A stretch of 64,000 bases of DNA. Source: an uncultured Pseudomonadota bacterium (lineage in GTDB: Bacteria; Myxococcota_A; UBA796; SXON01). The stretch lies in NCBI GenBank assembly GCA_903875225.1, contig CAIQVJ010000054.1, positions 57,521-121,520 of the forward strand. Direction: 5' to 3'. The notes below the pieces were generated by a model. That model did not search any database. It was not told where the DNA came from and saw nothing but the letters and a program-made list of their open reading frames with translations. Below, in pieces: positions 26,083 through 34,959 of this stretch (position 1 is the stretch's first letter; every line of letters starts with the position of its first letter). A program made the translations under genes and the position numbers.

Positions 26083-27426
26083 TCAGATCAAGCCGCGCAG
26101 CAGCTCCACCACGTCGGTCTCGACACTCATCCCGATCGCCTTCACCCGCGAGAGCGCACGACCGCTCGGCTCCCAGCCTGCTCCGCCCGCAGCGCGCTGC
26201 ACGAGCAGGCAGTCCACGGTTCCCAGGCCCGCGTGCGCTGCCAGCCACCTGTTCCCCTCCTCCACCGGCTCCCGCGCGAACGTGAGTACCTGGAGGTTGA
26301 CGAGGTCCCGCAGCAGCAGCGCGAGGAGATCCATCTCCAGCCCCAGGGCATCCCCGGGGTCGACGGTGATCCGGACGTGGAGGTCGGCCTCGCCGAGCAG
26401 CTCCGCCACCCGCCGGAGCAGCGCCACGAGCCGCCCCAGCACGATCACGATCCGCTGCAGCCCGCCCACACCGGCCTGCGCGCGCTCCCGCTCCAGCGCG
26501 GGGTCCAGGAGGACGAGGATCGCCCGTCGCTCCCGATGATGCGCGCCCTCGTCCCGGCTGTAGTAGAGGAGCTCCCCTTCGGCCCAGCGCAGGTCGAAGA
26601 GATCGACGTCGTGCTCCTTCCCCTCGCCCTCCACCGTCATGTAGGCCAGCTCCGAGGTCACGAGGTTCTCGATCGCCCCGCTCGTGCCGATGGAGGAGAA
26701 CCCACCCACCGGGTATGCGCTCTCTTCCTCGACCCGGGAGAACGCGGTCCCCTTCCGACGCCGGCTGCGTACCCGGCGGGGGAGCTCGGTCCGCGCAGCC
26801 ACCCCGGCGAGCTGTTCGAGCGCCACCCGGGCCTCCAGCGACCGCAGGCGCTCCATCCAGGTGAGCAGGAAGACGTCGCCGGGTCCGAGCAGCTCGGACA
26901 CCGTGCGCGCCCCCTCCACGAGGCGCTCGTAGCCCACGGTCAGGGTCGTCACGATCGCCTCCGTCGGGCTCCTCCCCATCGGGGACTCCAACACGCGCCT
27001 CAACACACCGGGCACCACCGCGACCTCCCCGGAGATCCGGCCGCAAAGCCGGGCAAGGATCACGCTGGCGAACAGCCCGGCGGCCTCTGCCTTGAGCGCA
27101 TCGGGCAGCACCAGGACGGCGTCCTGCACCGCGGTCAGGCGGGCATCCCCCACGAGCCGCCCCAGCACGTGGTCCTCCCACGCCCGCACGGCCCGGCGGA
27201 GCGCTGGATCGTCCGGAGCGGGGCCGCCCAGCCGGGTGTAGCAGCCCTCCGTCGCCAGGGTCGCGAGGTCCACCACGCACCCGGGTGGCGGGAGGCCGGG
27301 GCGCTCGGCCATCACCGTGGCAAACCACGCAGACATCTGCTTTCCAGGCGGCAGGTGCACCCTGGCCAGCGGCAAGCCCGTCGCGAGCCACGCCTCGATG
27401 ACGTCGGGCTCGCGCAGCTCGATCAC
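26083..27426 (-). CDS. vWA-like partner of a MoxR ATPase
   Basis: The 447-residue protein has no clear catalytic motif. Its C-terminal third looks like a von Willebrand A domain: RAILVLLDPALERERAQ replaces the usual DxSxS metal site, followed by a helix and a strand (ADLHVRITVD). The metal site is degenerate. Its start overlaps the stop of the MoxR ATPase gene by 4 bp (ATGA), the usual arrangement for MoxR-vWA chaperone pairs that remodel or insert cofactors into a target. The N-terminal 280 residues are not recognised. Confidence 0.6.
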   Translation of the reverse strand: MIELREPDVIEAWLATGLPLARVHLPPGKQMSAWFATVMAERPGLPPPGCVVDLATLATEGCYTRLGGPAPDDPALRRAVRAWEDHVLGRLVGDARLTAVQDAVLVLPDALKAEAAGLFASVILARLCGRISGEVAVVPGVLRRVLESPMGRSPTEAIVTTLTVGYERLVEGARTVSELLGPGDVFLLTWMERLRSLEARVALEQLAGVAARTELPRRVRSRRRKGTAFSRVEEESAYPVGGFSSIGTSGAIENLVTSELAYMTVEGEGKEHDVDLFDLRWAEGELLYYSRDEGAHHRERRAILVLLDPALERERAQAGVGGLQRIVIVLGRLVALLRRVAELLGEADLHVRITVDPGDALGLEMDLLALLLRDLVNLQVLTFAREPVEEGNRWLAAHAGLGTVDCLLVQRAAGGAGWEPSGRALSRVKAIGMSVETDVVELLRGLI

Positions 27427-28439
27427 GTCCCGCTGATTCCGAGCAGCTTCGGCACCTTCTCCTCGAGGAGATCGATCTCGTCCCGGGTCTCACCCAGGTA
27501 CGAGAGCATACGCAGGTCCTCGCGCTCCACCGCGCCCCCGTGGATCACCCACGCCCGCGTACGAAGGAGCCGGTACAACTTCACGATCTTGCGATCGCTG
27601 ATGAAAACGCCGTCTTCCCGGACGAGCGTTCGCAGCACGCGACGAAGCTCGAGCAGGAGCGGCTCCGGAAAGAACCGGTGCCGGTCCTTCTCCTCGCCGT
27701 TCTGCCCCTCGGATCGGCCGAACTGCATCGCCAGGTAGCGGTTGGCCTTCAGGAAGTCGTCGAGCGTGGCATGCCCCTCGGCCCAGGGCTTCTGCCCGAG
27801 ATCCTTCCACGTCTGGCTCGCGAGCCCTGCATCGATCAGCGGCAGGAAGTGATCCTCCGCGACCGACCGGCACGCGGCCTTCAAGCAGAACCTGTCCTTC
27901 AACGCAGCGAGCTCGCTGTGTTCGGGGATCTCGTTCGTGGCCGCGAACAGGATCTTGAGCTCCACCGGCACGGGCTGTCCGTCCTGGTAGTACTTCCGTT
28001 CGTTCACCACCGTGAGCAGCGCGTTGAGGATCGCGGAGTTCGACTTGAAGATCTCGTCCAGGAAGACGAGCTTTGCGGTAGGCAGCTTCCCTTGCGAGCG
28101 TCGCAGGTACCGTCCCTCGCGGAGCTTGGCGACGTCGATCGGGCCCATCACCTCGCCCGGCTCGGTGAACCGGGTGAGCATGTACTCGAAGTACTCGCCC
28201 TCCCGGAGCCCCAGGGCATCCTTGAACTTGAGCACGAGGTCGCTCTTTGCCGTGCCCGGCGGCCCCACCAGCAGCAGCGGCTCCTGCGCGACCGCACACA
28301 CGGTCATCAGGTCGATCAGCGACTGCTTCTCCACGAAGTAGCGGCCGAGCGCCTGGCGGAAGCGGTCGAGCCGCGCCCGAAGGGCGTGTGCCTCCGACGC
28401 GAGCTGCTCGAAGGAGAGGGACTGGAGATCGGCCGTCAT
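27423..28439 (-). CDS. MoxR-family AAA+ ATPase (RavA-like)
   Basis: The 338-residue ATPase has Walker A GPPGTAKSD (about residues 58-66), Walker B LVFLDEIFKSN, sensor 1 FAATNEIPE and the arginine-finger region LKDRFCLK, all typical of the MoxR/RavA group. Such ATPases work with a vWA protein, encoded here directly downstream with a 4-bp overlap. ATG 28439 has a plausible ribosome site. It follows darP by 11 bp. The client is unknown. Confidence 0.92.
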   Translation of the reverse strand: MTADLQSLSFEQLASEAHALRARLDRFRQALGRYFVEKQSLIDLMTVCAVAQEPLLLVGPPGTAKSDLVLKFKDALGLREGEYFEYMLTRFTEPGEVMGPIDVAKLREGRYLRRSQGKLPTAKLVFLDEIFKSNSAILNALLTVVNERKYYQDGQPVPVELKILFAATNEIPEHSELAALKDRFCLKAACRSVAEDHFLPLIDAGLASQTWKDLGQKPWAEGHATLDDFLKANRYLAMQFGRSEGQNGEEKDRHRFFPEPLLLELRRVLRTLVREDGVFISDRKIVKLYRLLRTRAWVIHGGAVEREDLRMLSYLGETRDEIDLLEEKVPKLLGISGT

Positions 28440-28450
28440 CGGGAGGGAGT

Positions 28451-29020
28451 CTATCCGGTGGACGCGACGGCCTCGCGCACCAGCTCCAGCAGTCGCGTGC
28501 GCGCGCGCTCGGCCGCCGTTCCCTGCCCGCGAGCCTCCCGGGTGCTGGCCCGGATCGCCTGCCGATCCGCGCCGGGGTGGGCCTCGACGAGCTCCTGGAG
28601 GACGACGTCGTCCCCTGCGACGAGGCGCGTTCGCCATCGCACGCACTCCCGGTCCCGTGCGGCGGACGGCGTGTCACCGGCGAGCGCCCGCTCGAGGAGC
28701 GCCATGTCGACCGAGCCCAGGAGCAGCTTGGCGCGCATGAGCACCCGGCGCCGGTCAGCGCCCTCGGAGCGGGCCAGCAGGTCGAGGTGGTCCAGCGTCT
28801 CCTCGTCGAGCGGCAGCGTCCGTCGGAGACCCCGCGGCAGGGCGGCCAGACGGTTGGCCATCGCCTTGAGGTCCAGCATGTCGCCCCGATGCTCGCTGCG
28901 GATCGGCCGCCCCGGCTGGGCGGGCTCGCCAGTCCCTTCGGCCCCGGCGTCAGGAGTGGCGTTCGCGATGGCCTGCGCCTGCCGCTCTGCCCGCGTGAGC
29001 GGTCTGGTGTTCCTCGACAA
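28451..29020 (-). CDS. darP: Ribosome-associated protein DarP (YjgA family)
   Basis: The 189-residue basic helical protein matches the DUF615/YjgA pattern: RGDMLDLKAMANRLAALP near the centre, LPLDEETLDHLDLLARSEG, RRRVLMRAKLLLGSVDMALL, and a C-terminal HPGADRQAIRASTREARGQG. In E. coli this protein binds late precursors of the 50S subunit. I chose the TTG at 29020 (MSRNTRPLTRAERQ) because GGAG lies 4 nt before it; ATG 29047 is an alternative with no ribosome site. The 29021-29274 gap upstream shows no gene. Confidence 0.8.
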   Translation of the reverse strand: MSRNTRPLTRAERQAQAIANATPDAGAEGTGEPAQPGRPIRSEHRGDMLDLKAMANRLAALPRGLRRTLPLDEETLDHLDLLARSEGADRRRVLMRAKLLLGSVDMALLERALAGDTPSAARDRECVRWRTRLVAGDDVVLQELVEAHPGADRQAIRASTREARGQGTAAERARTRLLELVREAVASTG

Positions 29021-29274
29021 GCGGCTCCGTCCGGGGTGGCCCGGCATGTAACTTCGGGGCAGTGTGGTGGCCTGCAGGCATGGAGGTACACGTGGTCCGG
29101 GCCCACCTGCCCAGCGGCTGAAGCATTTCACACAGAGTCCAGCGGAGGGAGAGAGCCTGAATGGGAGTTCGTCTGGTGGCCCGCCCCTTGCAAGCGGAAA
29201 AAGGACGCCCGGGGGTCTCCCGACCCGCTCGAGAGCCGAGGGGACCTTCGAGCTCATCCTCACTCGGAGCACCC

Positions 29275-30123
29275 ATGAACCCCACGATCCTGGCCCTCGC
29301 GCTCTGGCCGCTGAGCGGTTGCGCACCGGAAGACCCGGCCCCCCATGACGACGGGACGATCCCCCTCACTGCCCGGTACGCGCCTGTCCCCGCGGGCACG
29401 TTCCAGATGGGGTGCACCAGGGGACAGTCCGACTGCGACGCCGACGAGACCGAGCACATCGTCACGCTCACCCACGCGTACGAGGTCGGGGTGACAGAGG
29501 TGACCCAGTGGCAATTCGAAACGACGATGGGGTACAATCCGTCGTTCCAGCCTGACTGCGGCGTGAATTGCCCGGTCGAGTCGGCGCTCTGGTCGGGAGG
29601 GGCGGCCTACGCCAACGCGCTCTCCACCGCCGCGGGACTGCCGGAGTGCTACGCCTGCACCGGCGCCGGGGACGGCGTGGCGTGCGAGGTCGCGGCGAAT
29701 CCGTACGAGTGCGGCGGCTACCACCTGCTCACGGAGGCCGAGTGGGAGAACGCGGCGCGGTGCGGAGCCGATCCGCTCTACTCGGGCTCGGGAGACATCC
29801 TCGATCTCGGCTGGATAAGCGACAACAGCGACGGGAGGAAACACGACGTCGCCAGCCTCGCCCCGAACGCCTGCGGCCTGTATGACATGAGCGGCAACGT
29901 GTGGGAGTGGACGCAGGACTGGTACGACGAATACGCCTTGCCGGTGGAGACAGACCCGACCGGCGCATCCTCGGGCTCCCACCACGTGAGTCGAGGCGGC
30001 GCGTGGGACCGCAGCGCATCCCTCGCCCGCGTGTCCTACCGTCGCGCCGCTCCGGGGATGAGTGACCACGGCGTGCTCGGCTTCCGCGTGGGGAGGTCCA
30101 CGGACATCGAGTCGGACCTGTGA
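29275..30123 (+). CDS. FGE/SUMF1-like sulfatase-modifying-factor lipoprotein
   Basis: The 282-residue protein has a lipoprotein signal (MNPTILALALWPLSGC, Cys16) and a formylglycine-generating-enzyme-like domain: VPAGTFQMGC, then YEVGVTEVTQWQFE, a RL(L)TEAEWENAARCG block, MSGNVWEWTQDWYDEY and SRGGAWDRSA with GFRVGR at the end. Many such envelope proteins have lost the copper cysteines of true FGE and act as structural or binding domains; it carries several extra Cys (e.g. CGVNC, CYAC). Thus modification of sulfatases is not certain. ATG 29275 follows GGAG. It is the only gene of its short transcription unit before era. Confidence 0.88.
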   Translation: MNPTILALALWPLSGCAPEDPAPHDDGTIPLTARYAPVPAGTFQMGCTRGQSDCDADETEHIVTLTHAYEVGVTEVTQWQFETTMGYNPSFQPDCGVNCPVESALWSGGAAYANALSTAAGLPECYACTGAGDGVACEVAANPYECGGYHLLTEAEWENAARCGADPLYSGSGDILDLGWISDNSDGRKHDVASLAPNACGLYDMSGNVWEWTQDWYDEYALPVETDPTGASSGSHHVSRGGAWDRSASLARVSYRRAAPGMSDHGVLGFRVGRSTDIESDL

Positions 30124-30176
30124 CCGCCGCGTGCAGGACCCCAAAACGCACGGAAGCCGATCCTCCCGGAAAGCGT

Positions 30177-30182
30177 TAGCCG
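30177..30182 (+). promoter_or_regulatory. -10 box of era, exactly 12 nt before ATG
   Basis: TAGCCG at 30177-30182, in the context GCGTTAGCCGCG. The TA starts exactly 12 nt before ATG 30189 and there is no Shine-Dalgarno sequence, so era is expected to be leaderless. Confidence 0.5.
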
Positions 30183-30188
30183 CGCCGC

Positions 30189-31106
30189 ATGTCCTTTCGC
30201 TCCGGGACCGTCGCCCTCATCGGCCGTCCAAACGCTGGAAAATCATCGCTGCTCAACGCGCTCGTCGGCGAGCGTATCGCTGCAGTGTCAAGCCGCCCGC
30301 AGACAACGCGAAACCGCGTGCTCGGCCTCTGGAATGCAGAGGACATGCAGGTTGTATTGCTTGACACACCCGGGCTCCATGACGCATGGACGGTGTTCAA
30401 TCAACGCATGGTCGCTGTGTCCGAGGGCGTTCTGGACGAGGTCGAGGCTATCTGCTGGATCCTCGACATCGAGCCGTTGGTCGCGGCGCTCGCGAAGGGC
30501 GCGCCCATCCTGGATGCCCAGCTGATCACCGTCCGGGACCGTGTACTGGCCCGCGGCGTGCCCCTGCTGCTGGTGCTCAACAAGATCGATCGGGTCCAGA
30601 AGGAGCAGGCGCTACCCGTGATCGCAGCGCTCGCCGAGCTCAGCCCCCTGATCGTGCCGCTCAGCGCAAAAAAAGGCACCGGGCTCGACGCCCTGGCCAA
30701 GGCCATCCGCCGCGTGCTGCCCGTACAGCCGGGCCTGTACCCCCAGGATCAGCTCACCACCGAGACGGAGAGGTTCATCGTGGCGGAGCTCATCCGTGAG
30801 CGCGTGATGGAGCACACCGAGCAGGAGGTGCCCTACGCCACGGCGGTGGACATCGAGCGCTTCGACGAATCCAGCCGCGAGGCCGGAAAGGTGCACATCC
30901 ACGCCAAGATCCTCGTCGAGAAGGAGAGCCAGAAGGCGATCGTTATCGGGCAGGGCGGCAAGATGATCAAGCGCATCGGAACCGAGGCGCGCAAGACGAT
31001 CGCGGGCCTGCTCGGGTGCCAGGTGCGGCTCGACCTGTTCGTGGTGGTGGAGCGTGACTGGACGCGCAACCCGCGCCTGCTGCGCGAGCTTGGGCTCGAC
31101 GGCTGA
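30189..31106 (+). CDS. era: GTPase Era
   Basis: The 305-residue GTPase binds the 3' end of 16S rRNA during 30S assembly. G motifs are GRPNAGKS (G1), a T in PQTT (G2), DTPG (G3), NKID (G4) and SAKKG (G5). The C-terminal KH domain has the [11 protein letters not shown] loop. Length and order are standard. An exactly spaced TAGCCG box and lack of a ribosome site point to a leaderless message. Confidence 0.97.
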   Translation: MSFRSGTVALIGRPNAGKSSLLNALVGERIAAVSSRPQTTRNRVLGLWNAEDMQVVLLDTPGLHDAWTVFNQRMVAVSEGVLDEVEAICWILDIEPLVAALAKGAPILDAQLITVRDRVLARGVPLLLVLNKIDRVQKEQALPVIAALAELSPLIVPLSAKKGTGLDALAKAIRRVLPVQPGLYPQDQLTTETERFIVAELIRERVMEHTEQEVPYATAVDIERFDESSREAGKVHIHAKILVEKESQKAIVIGQGGKMIKRIGTEARKTIAGLLGCQVRLDLFVVVERDWTRNPRLLRELGLDG

Positions 31107-31137
31107 GCACGCCGTCCCACACGGTAATTATTGCCCA

Positions 31138-31165
31138 TTGCGACAGGTCCTGGGTCAGCTATGCT
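31138..31165 (+). promoter_or_regulatory. Promoter of the 31172 lipoprotein gene
   Basis: TTGCGA (31138-31143), 16-bp spacer and TATGCT (31160-31165). The TA lies exactly 12 nt before the GTG start, predicting that transcription begins at the start codon. Confidence 0.6.
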
Positions 31166-31171
31166 CCGGCC

Positions 31172-31564
31172 GTGCCCGTTGCCGCTCAGTTTTTCCGCCT
31201 CGCTCCCCTCGCTGTGCTTGCGGCCTGCTGGAGCCCCCGGCCTGTCGACATGCCCACGGCGCGCGTGCACACCGCCGAGGCGGTCGCCGCGGATCAGGCG
31301 GTCGATGCTCCAGACGCCGACGGACCCGCACCCAACCCGAACCCCGATGGGCTCGACCCCTACATGGCGGTCACCGTGGGCTCGCCGGTCACGCTCGTGG
31401 ACGACGTAGGAAAGCCCGTGGCCGTGCTGAACGAGCCCGGCGCCAGGGTGGAGGTGCGCGCGGAGGACGGCCAGGTGCGGCGGAAGGTGTGGTGCTCGAC
31501 GTGCGCTCCGCCCACCGAAGGATGGGTCCGCACGGAAGACATCAAGCTCGCGAGCGCGGAGTAG
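31172..31564 (+). CDS. Small lipoprotein with SH3-like domain
   Basis: The 130-residue protein has a signal ending in LAAC (Cys19), an Ala/Asp/Pro linker, and a C-terminal small beta domain with a Cys pair (WCSTC). It resembles bacterial SH3-like domains (strand pattern [23 protein letters not shown]). The GTG start is set by the promoter 12 nt upstream. The MBL hydrolase follows after 2 bp and is probably co-transcribed. Specific function unknown. Confidence 0.65.
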   Translation: MPVAAQFFRLAPLAVLAACWSPRPVDMPTARVHTAEAVAADQAVDAPDADGPAPNPNPDGLDPYMAVTVGSPVTLVDDVGKPVAVLNEPGARVEVRAEDGQVRRKVWCSTCAPPTEGWVRTEDIKLASAE

Positions 31565-31566
31565 CG

Positions 31567-32421
31567 GTGCCCACGGCAGGCGGCGTCACGGCCCTGGAGG
31601 GGAATCGGCAGCGCCTCGACGGCGGAGCGATGTACGGCAACGCCCCCAGGGCGGTGTGGGAGCGCTGGTCACCTCCGGACAGCCAGAACCGCATCCCCCT
31701 CGCCTGCCGCTGCATGTTGGTGGAGGACGGGCTCCAGGGCCGGGGCCGGGTGCTCCTCGAGGCGGGGATCGGCGTCTTCTTCGACCCCGCGCTGCGCGAG
31801 CGCTACGGGGTCGAGGAGCCCGAACACCGCCTGCTCGCGAGCCTCGCCGATACAGGCTTGAGCGACGCCGACATCGACGTCGTCGTGCTCTCCCACCTGC
31901 ACTTCGACCACGCTGGCGGGCTGCTCGCACCCTGGGAGGCCGGGCGCCCCCCTCGGCTCCTGTTCCCGAACGCAAGGTTCGTCGTGAGCGAGGGGGCCTG
32001 GGCACGCGCCACCGCCCCCCACGCCCGCGATCGCGCCAGCTACATCCCCGAACTGCCCGCCCTGCTCCTGGAGACCCGGCGACTGGTCATCGTGCCGGCG
32101 CAGGCGAGCACCCACCCCCTGCTCGGCGAACGGTTCCGCTTCCACCTCAGCCACGGGCACACCCCGGGGCTCCTGTGCACCGAGTTCCAGGATGCCGCGG
32201 GGCCCCTGCTGTTCGCCTCGGACCTGATCCCCGGGGTTCCCTGGGTGCACACGGCGATCACCATGGGGTACGACCGCTACCCGGAGCTGCTGATCGACGA
32301 GAAGACGAGGCTACTCGAAGACCTGCTGGCCCGCGGAGGGCGGATATTCTTCACCCACGACCCCGGCGTCGCCATCGGGAAGGTCACCCGTGACGCCCGC
32401 GGCCGATTCGGGGTCCACTGA
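31567..32421 (+). CDS. Metallo-beta-lactamase fold hydrolase
   Basis: The 284-residue protein carries the MBL metal site: [11 protein letters not shown], a His in SHGHTPG, Asp in ASDLIPG and a final His in FFTHDP. It has no signal peptide, so it is probably cytoplasmic; family members hydrolyse thioesters, lactones or nucleic acids, and no substrate can be set. The GTG at 31567 is 2 bp after the preceding stop. The last 111 bp overlap the tail of the leftward TruC-like gene, and the conserved final His lies in the overlap. Confidence 0.85.
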   Translation: MPTAGGVTALEGNRQRLDGGAMYGNAPRAVWERWSPPDSQNRIPLACRCMLVEDGLQGRGRVLLEAGIGVFFDPALRERYGVEEPEHRLLASLADTGLSDADIDVVVLSHLHFDHAGGLLAPWEAGRPPRLLFPNARFVVSEGAWARATAPHARDRASYIPELPALLLETRRLVIVPAQASTHPLLGERFRFHLSHGHTPGLLCTEFQDAAGPLLFASDLIPGVPWVHTAITMGYDRYPELLIDEKTRLLEDLLARGGRIFFTHDPGVAIGKVTRDARGRFGVH

Positions 32422-33138
32422 TCCCCAGTAGTCCAGGGGCGTCGCCCCGAGCGCCGGGCGGGCGGCGATCACGTCCCCCCAGAAAGGCAGCTCCCGCCAG
32501 ACCGCGACGTGGTCCGCGAACGGGGGGCACGCCACCTGGAGCCGCCCCCCCTCCGGCAGGTCCAACTCCAGGGAGGAGCAGTGCAGACCGAGCCGTTGGA
32601 GCCCGCGCTCGCGCCACACCCGGTTCTCCTTGTTGTCGCCGTGTTCCGCGTCGCCGAGCACCGGATGATGCAGGTCGCGCACGTGGCGCCGGACCTGGTG
32701 GAACCTGCCGGTGACAGGCTCGACCTCGAGCAACGAACACCGCGGGTCGTGGGACCGCCCCAGGCAGCGGACGACCGACTGCGCGTCCCGAAGCACGCCC
32801 GTGTCGTCCTTCATCGGGGTCGATACATCCACGTCGCCGTCATGCCGAAACCAGCCGCGAACGAACGCGATGTATGACTTGCTAGCGTTGCTCGAAGACA
32901 ATGCTGCCGCGAGCTGCCCGGCCACCTTCGACTCGGTCGCCATCAACAGGCAGCCGGACACCGCACCGGCGAGGCGGTGCACCGGAAAGACGCGGGTGCC
33001 GAGCTGATCCCGAAGGGTCTGGAGCACCGCCGGAGCGCGGGGGGCCCAGTCGGAGCGGTGCACGACCATGCCCGGCGGCTTGGCGACGACGACCCAGCGG
33101 TCACCCGCCGCGAGGATGGCGAGCGGGGGAAGGTTCAA
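32311..33138 (-). CDS. TruC-like pseudouridine synthase lacking the catalytic Asp
   Basis: The 275-residue protein has the RluA/TruC fold: [30 protein letters not shown] and [11 protein letters not shown]. The family's catalytic motif HRLDxxTSG reads HRLAGAVSG, so the essential Asp is Ala57; the DNA reads GCC clearly. It would not make pseudouridine by the known mechanism and may be an RNA-binding factor. The TTG at 33138 overlaps the thrS stop (TTGA), so it is coupled to thrS; an earlier TTG at 33165 is possible. About 35 C-terminal residues overlap the MBL gene on the other strand. Confidence 0.75.
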   Translation of the reverse strand: MNLPPLAILAAGDRWVVVAKPPGMVVHRSDWAPRAPAVLQTLRDQLGTRVFPVHRLAGAVSGCLLMATESKVAGQLAAALSSSNASKSYIAFVRGWFRHDGDVDVSTPMKDDTGVLRDAQSVVRCLGRSHDPRCSLLEVEPVTGRFHQVRRHVRDLHHPVLGDAEHGDNKENRVWRERGLQRLGLHCSSLELDLPEGGRLQVACPPFADHVAVWRELPFWGDVIAARPALGATPLDYWGSVDPESAAGVTGDLPDGDAGVVGEEYPPSAGQQVFE

Positions 33139-34898
33139 AAGGGGACCGCAGACTCCGACACGCAACGCTCGACGAGGGCGTCGAGCGTCATCGAGCCGAG
33201 ATCGGCGTTCGCGCGCCCCTTGACCGCGACGGTGCAGTCTGTCTGCTCCTTCTCGCCGACCACGACGTAGTACACGGGCTTCATCGCGTGGGCCGCGCGG
33301 ATCTTGGCGCCGATCTTGTCAGCCGAGACGTCGAGCTCCACCCTCACGCCTGCTGCGGCGAGCTTCGCCGCCACCTCACGTCCCCACTCCTCCGACTTCT
33401 CGCTCACGGTCATCACGCGGACCTGCTCCGGTGCGAGCCACATCGGGAATGCGCCGTTGAAGTGCTCGATCAGGATGCCGATGAACCGCTCGAAGCTGCC
33501 GAAGATCGCCCGGTGGACGACGACCGGGATGTGCTCCTGGTTGTCTGACCCGACGTAGGTGAGCTTGAACCGGCGGGGGAGCTGGTAGTCCAACTGGATG
33601 GTGGCGCACTGCCACGCGCGCCCCAGCGCGTCGACCACGTCGATGTCGATCTTGGGACCGTAGAATGCACCATCCCCGGCGTTGAGCTTGTACTCCAGCC
33701 CATTCTTCTCCAGGGCCCCGCGCAGGGCCCCCTCGGCGGCGTCCCACAGCTCGTCGTCGCCCAGCTTCTCCTCGGGGCGGGTCGACAACTTGCAGCGATA
33801 AGGCAGGCCAAGGGCGGTGTACACCCGACCCACCAACTGAAGCAGGACATCCACCTCGTGCTCCACCTGCTCGGGCATGCAGAACAGGTGGGCATCATCC
33901 TGCGCAAGCTGGCGGACCCGGGTCAGGCCCCCGAGCGCACCCCGGAGCTCGTCGCGGTGCAGGACACCCTGGTCGTGGATCCGGATCGGCAGCTCGCGAT
34001 AGCTCCGCTTCTGGGAGCGGAAGATCAGCATGTGCGAGGGGCAGTTCATCGGCTTCAGCGAGAAGGTCCGAGGCTCCTCCTCACCCTCCTCCTGCTTGTG
34101 GACACAGAACATGTTGTCCCGGTAGTGGGCCCAGTGCCCGGACTCCTCGAAGAGGGCCTTGTCGAACAGCATGGGGGTGCGAACGGCGATGTAGCCCTCG
34201 CCGAGCAGGAGGCGACGCATCGACTCGGAGAGGATGTGCCAGAGCTCCTCCCCCTTCGGGAGCCAGAACGCGGCGCCGGGCGCGTACTCGTGGAAGATGA
34301 ACAGGCCCATCGCGCTGCCCACCTTGCGGTGATCGCGCTTGCGGGCCTCTTCCAGCCGGAAGAGGTACTGGTCGAGCGCCTCCCGGGTCGGGAAGACGGT
34401 TCCGTACACCCGTTGGAGCTGGGGGTTCCGCTGGTCGCCGCGCCAGAATGCGCCGGAGACCTTCAGGAGCTTGAAGTGCTTCGCATTGCCGGTACGGGGC
34501 ACGTGCGGCCCCCGGCAGAGGTCCACGAATCCACCCTGCTCGTAGGTGGTCAACCCACCCTCCAGCGACTGGATCAGCTCGAGCTTGAACGGCTGGTCCT
34601 TGAACACGACGGCGGCCTCCTCGCGGGTGACCTCCTTGCGCACGAAGGGCGAGTTCCGCTTCACGATCGCCTTCATCGCCTCCTCGATCGCGCCGAGATC
34701 CGCCTCGAGGATGGAGCGCCCGACGTCTACGTCGTAGTAGAACCCGTCCTCGATCGCCGGCCCGATGCCGAACTTCGCACCGGGAAAGACGACCTCGATG
34801 GCTTCCGCCATGATGTGGGCGGTCGAATGCCGCAGGGAATGAAGGCGGTACGCCTCGTCGTCGGCGAACGCCTCACGGCCCTTCTCGTGCTCTTCCAT
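33135..34898 (-). CDS. thrS: Threonine-tRNA ligase lacking the TGS domain
   Basis: The 587-residue enzyme charges tRNA-Thr. The editing domain is present (RHSTAHIMAEA and the Cys of DLCRGPH), as are the catalytic zinc ligands (Cys in MNCPSHM) and motifs 2 and 3, and the anticodon domain. It starts with MEEHEKGREAFADDEAYRLHSL, so the N-terminal TGS domain of about 60 residues, common in this family, is missing. ATG 34898 has a CTGGAG site upstream. A TAGGCG box at 34920-34925 (minus) is the likely -10. A TTG at 34913 would give five more residues. Confidence 0.95.
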   Translation of the reverse strand: MEEHEKGREAFADDEAYRLHSLRHSTAHIMAEAIEVVFPGAKFGIGPAIEDGFYYDVDVGRSILEADLGAIEEAMKAIVKRNSPFVRKEVTREEAAVVFKDQPFKLELIQSLEGGLTTYEQGGFVDLCRGPHVPRTGNAKHFKLLKVSGAFWRGDQRNPQLQRVYGTVFPTREALDQYLFRLEEARKRDHRKVGSAMGLFIFHEYAPGAAFWLPKGEELWHILSESMRRLLLGEGYIAVRTPMLFDKALFEESGHWAHYRDNMFCVHKQEEGEEEPRTFSLKPMNCPSHMLIFRSQKRSYRELPIRIHDQGVLHRDELRGALGGLTRVRQLAQDDAHLFCMPEQVEHEVDVLLQLVGRVYTALGLPYRCKLSTRPEEKLGDDELWDAAEGALRGALEKNGLEYKLNAGDGAFYGPKIDIDVVDALGRAWQCATIQLDYQLPRRFKLTYVGSDNQEHIPVVVHRAIFGSFERFIGILIEHFNGAFPMWLAPEQVRVMTVSEKSEEWGREVAAKLAAAGVRVELDVSADKIGAKIRAAHAMKPVYYVVVGEKEQTDCTVAVKGRANADLGSMTLDALVERCVSESAVPF

Positions 34899-34959
34899 CT
34901 TGAACTCCAGCAACAGCGGCGCCTATCGCCGCTGTCGCCGCCACGCACGTCCGCGGGGA

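Noticed and set aside
29021..29274. N-terminal extension of DarP or a small gene on either strand
   Set aside because: Upstream frame composition is not coding-like and no start with a ribosome site or -10 box fits.
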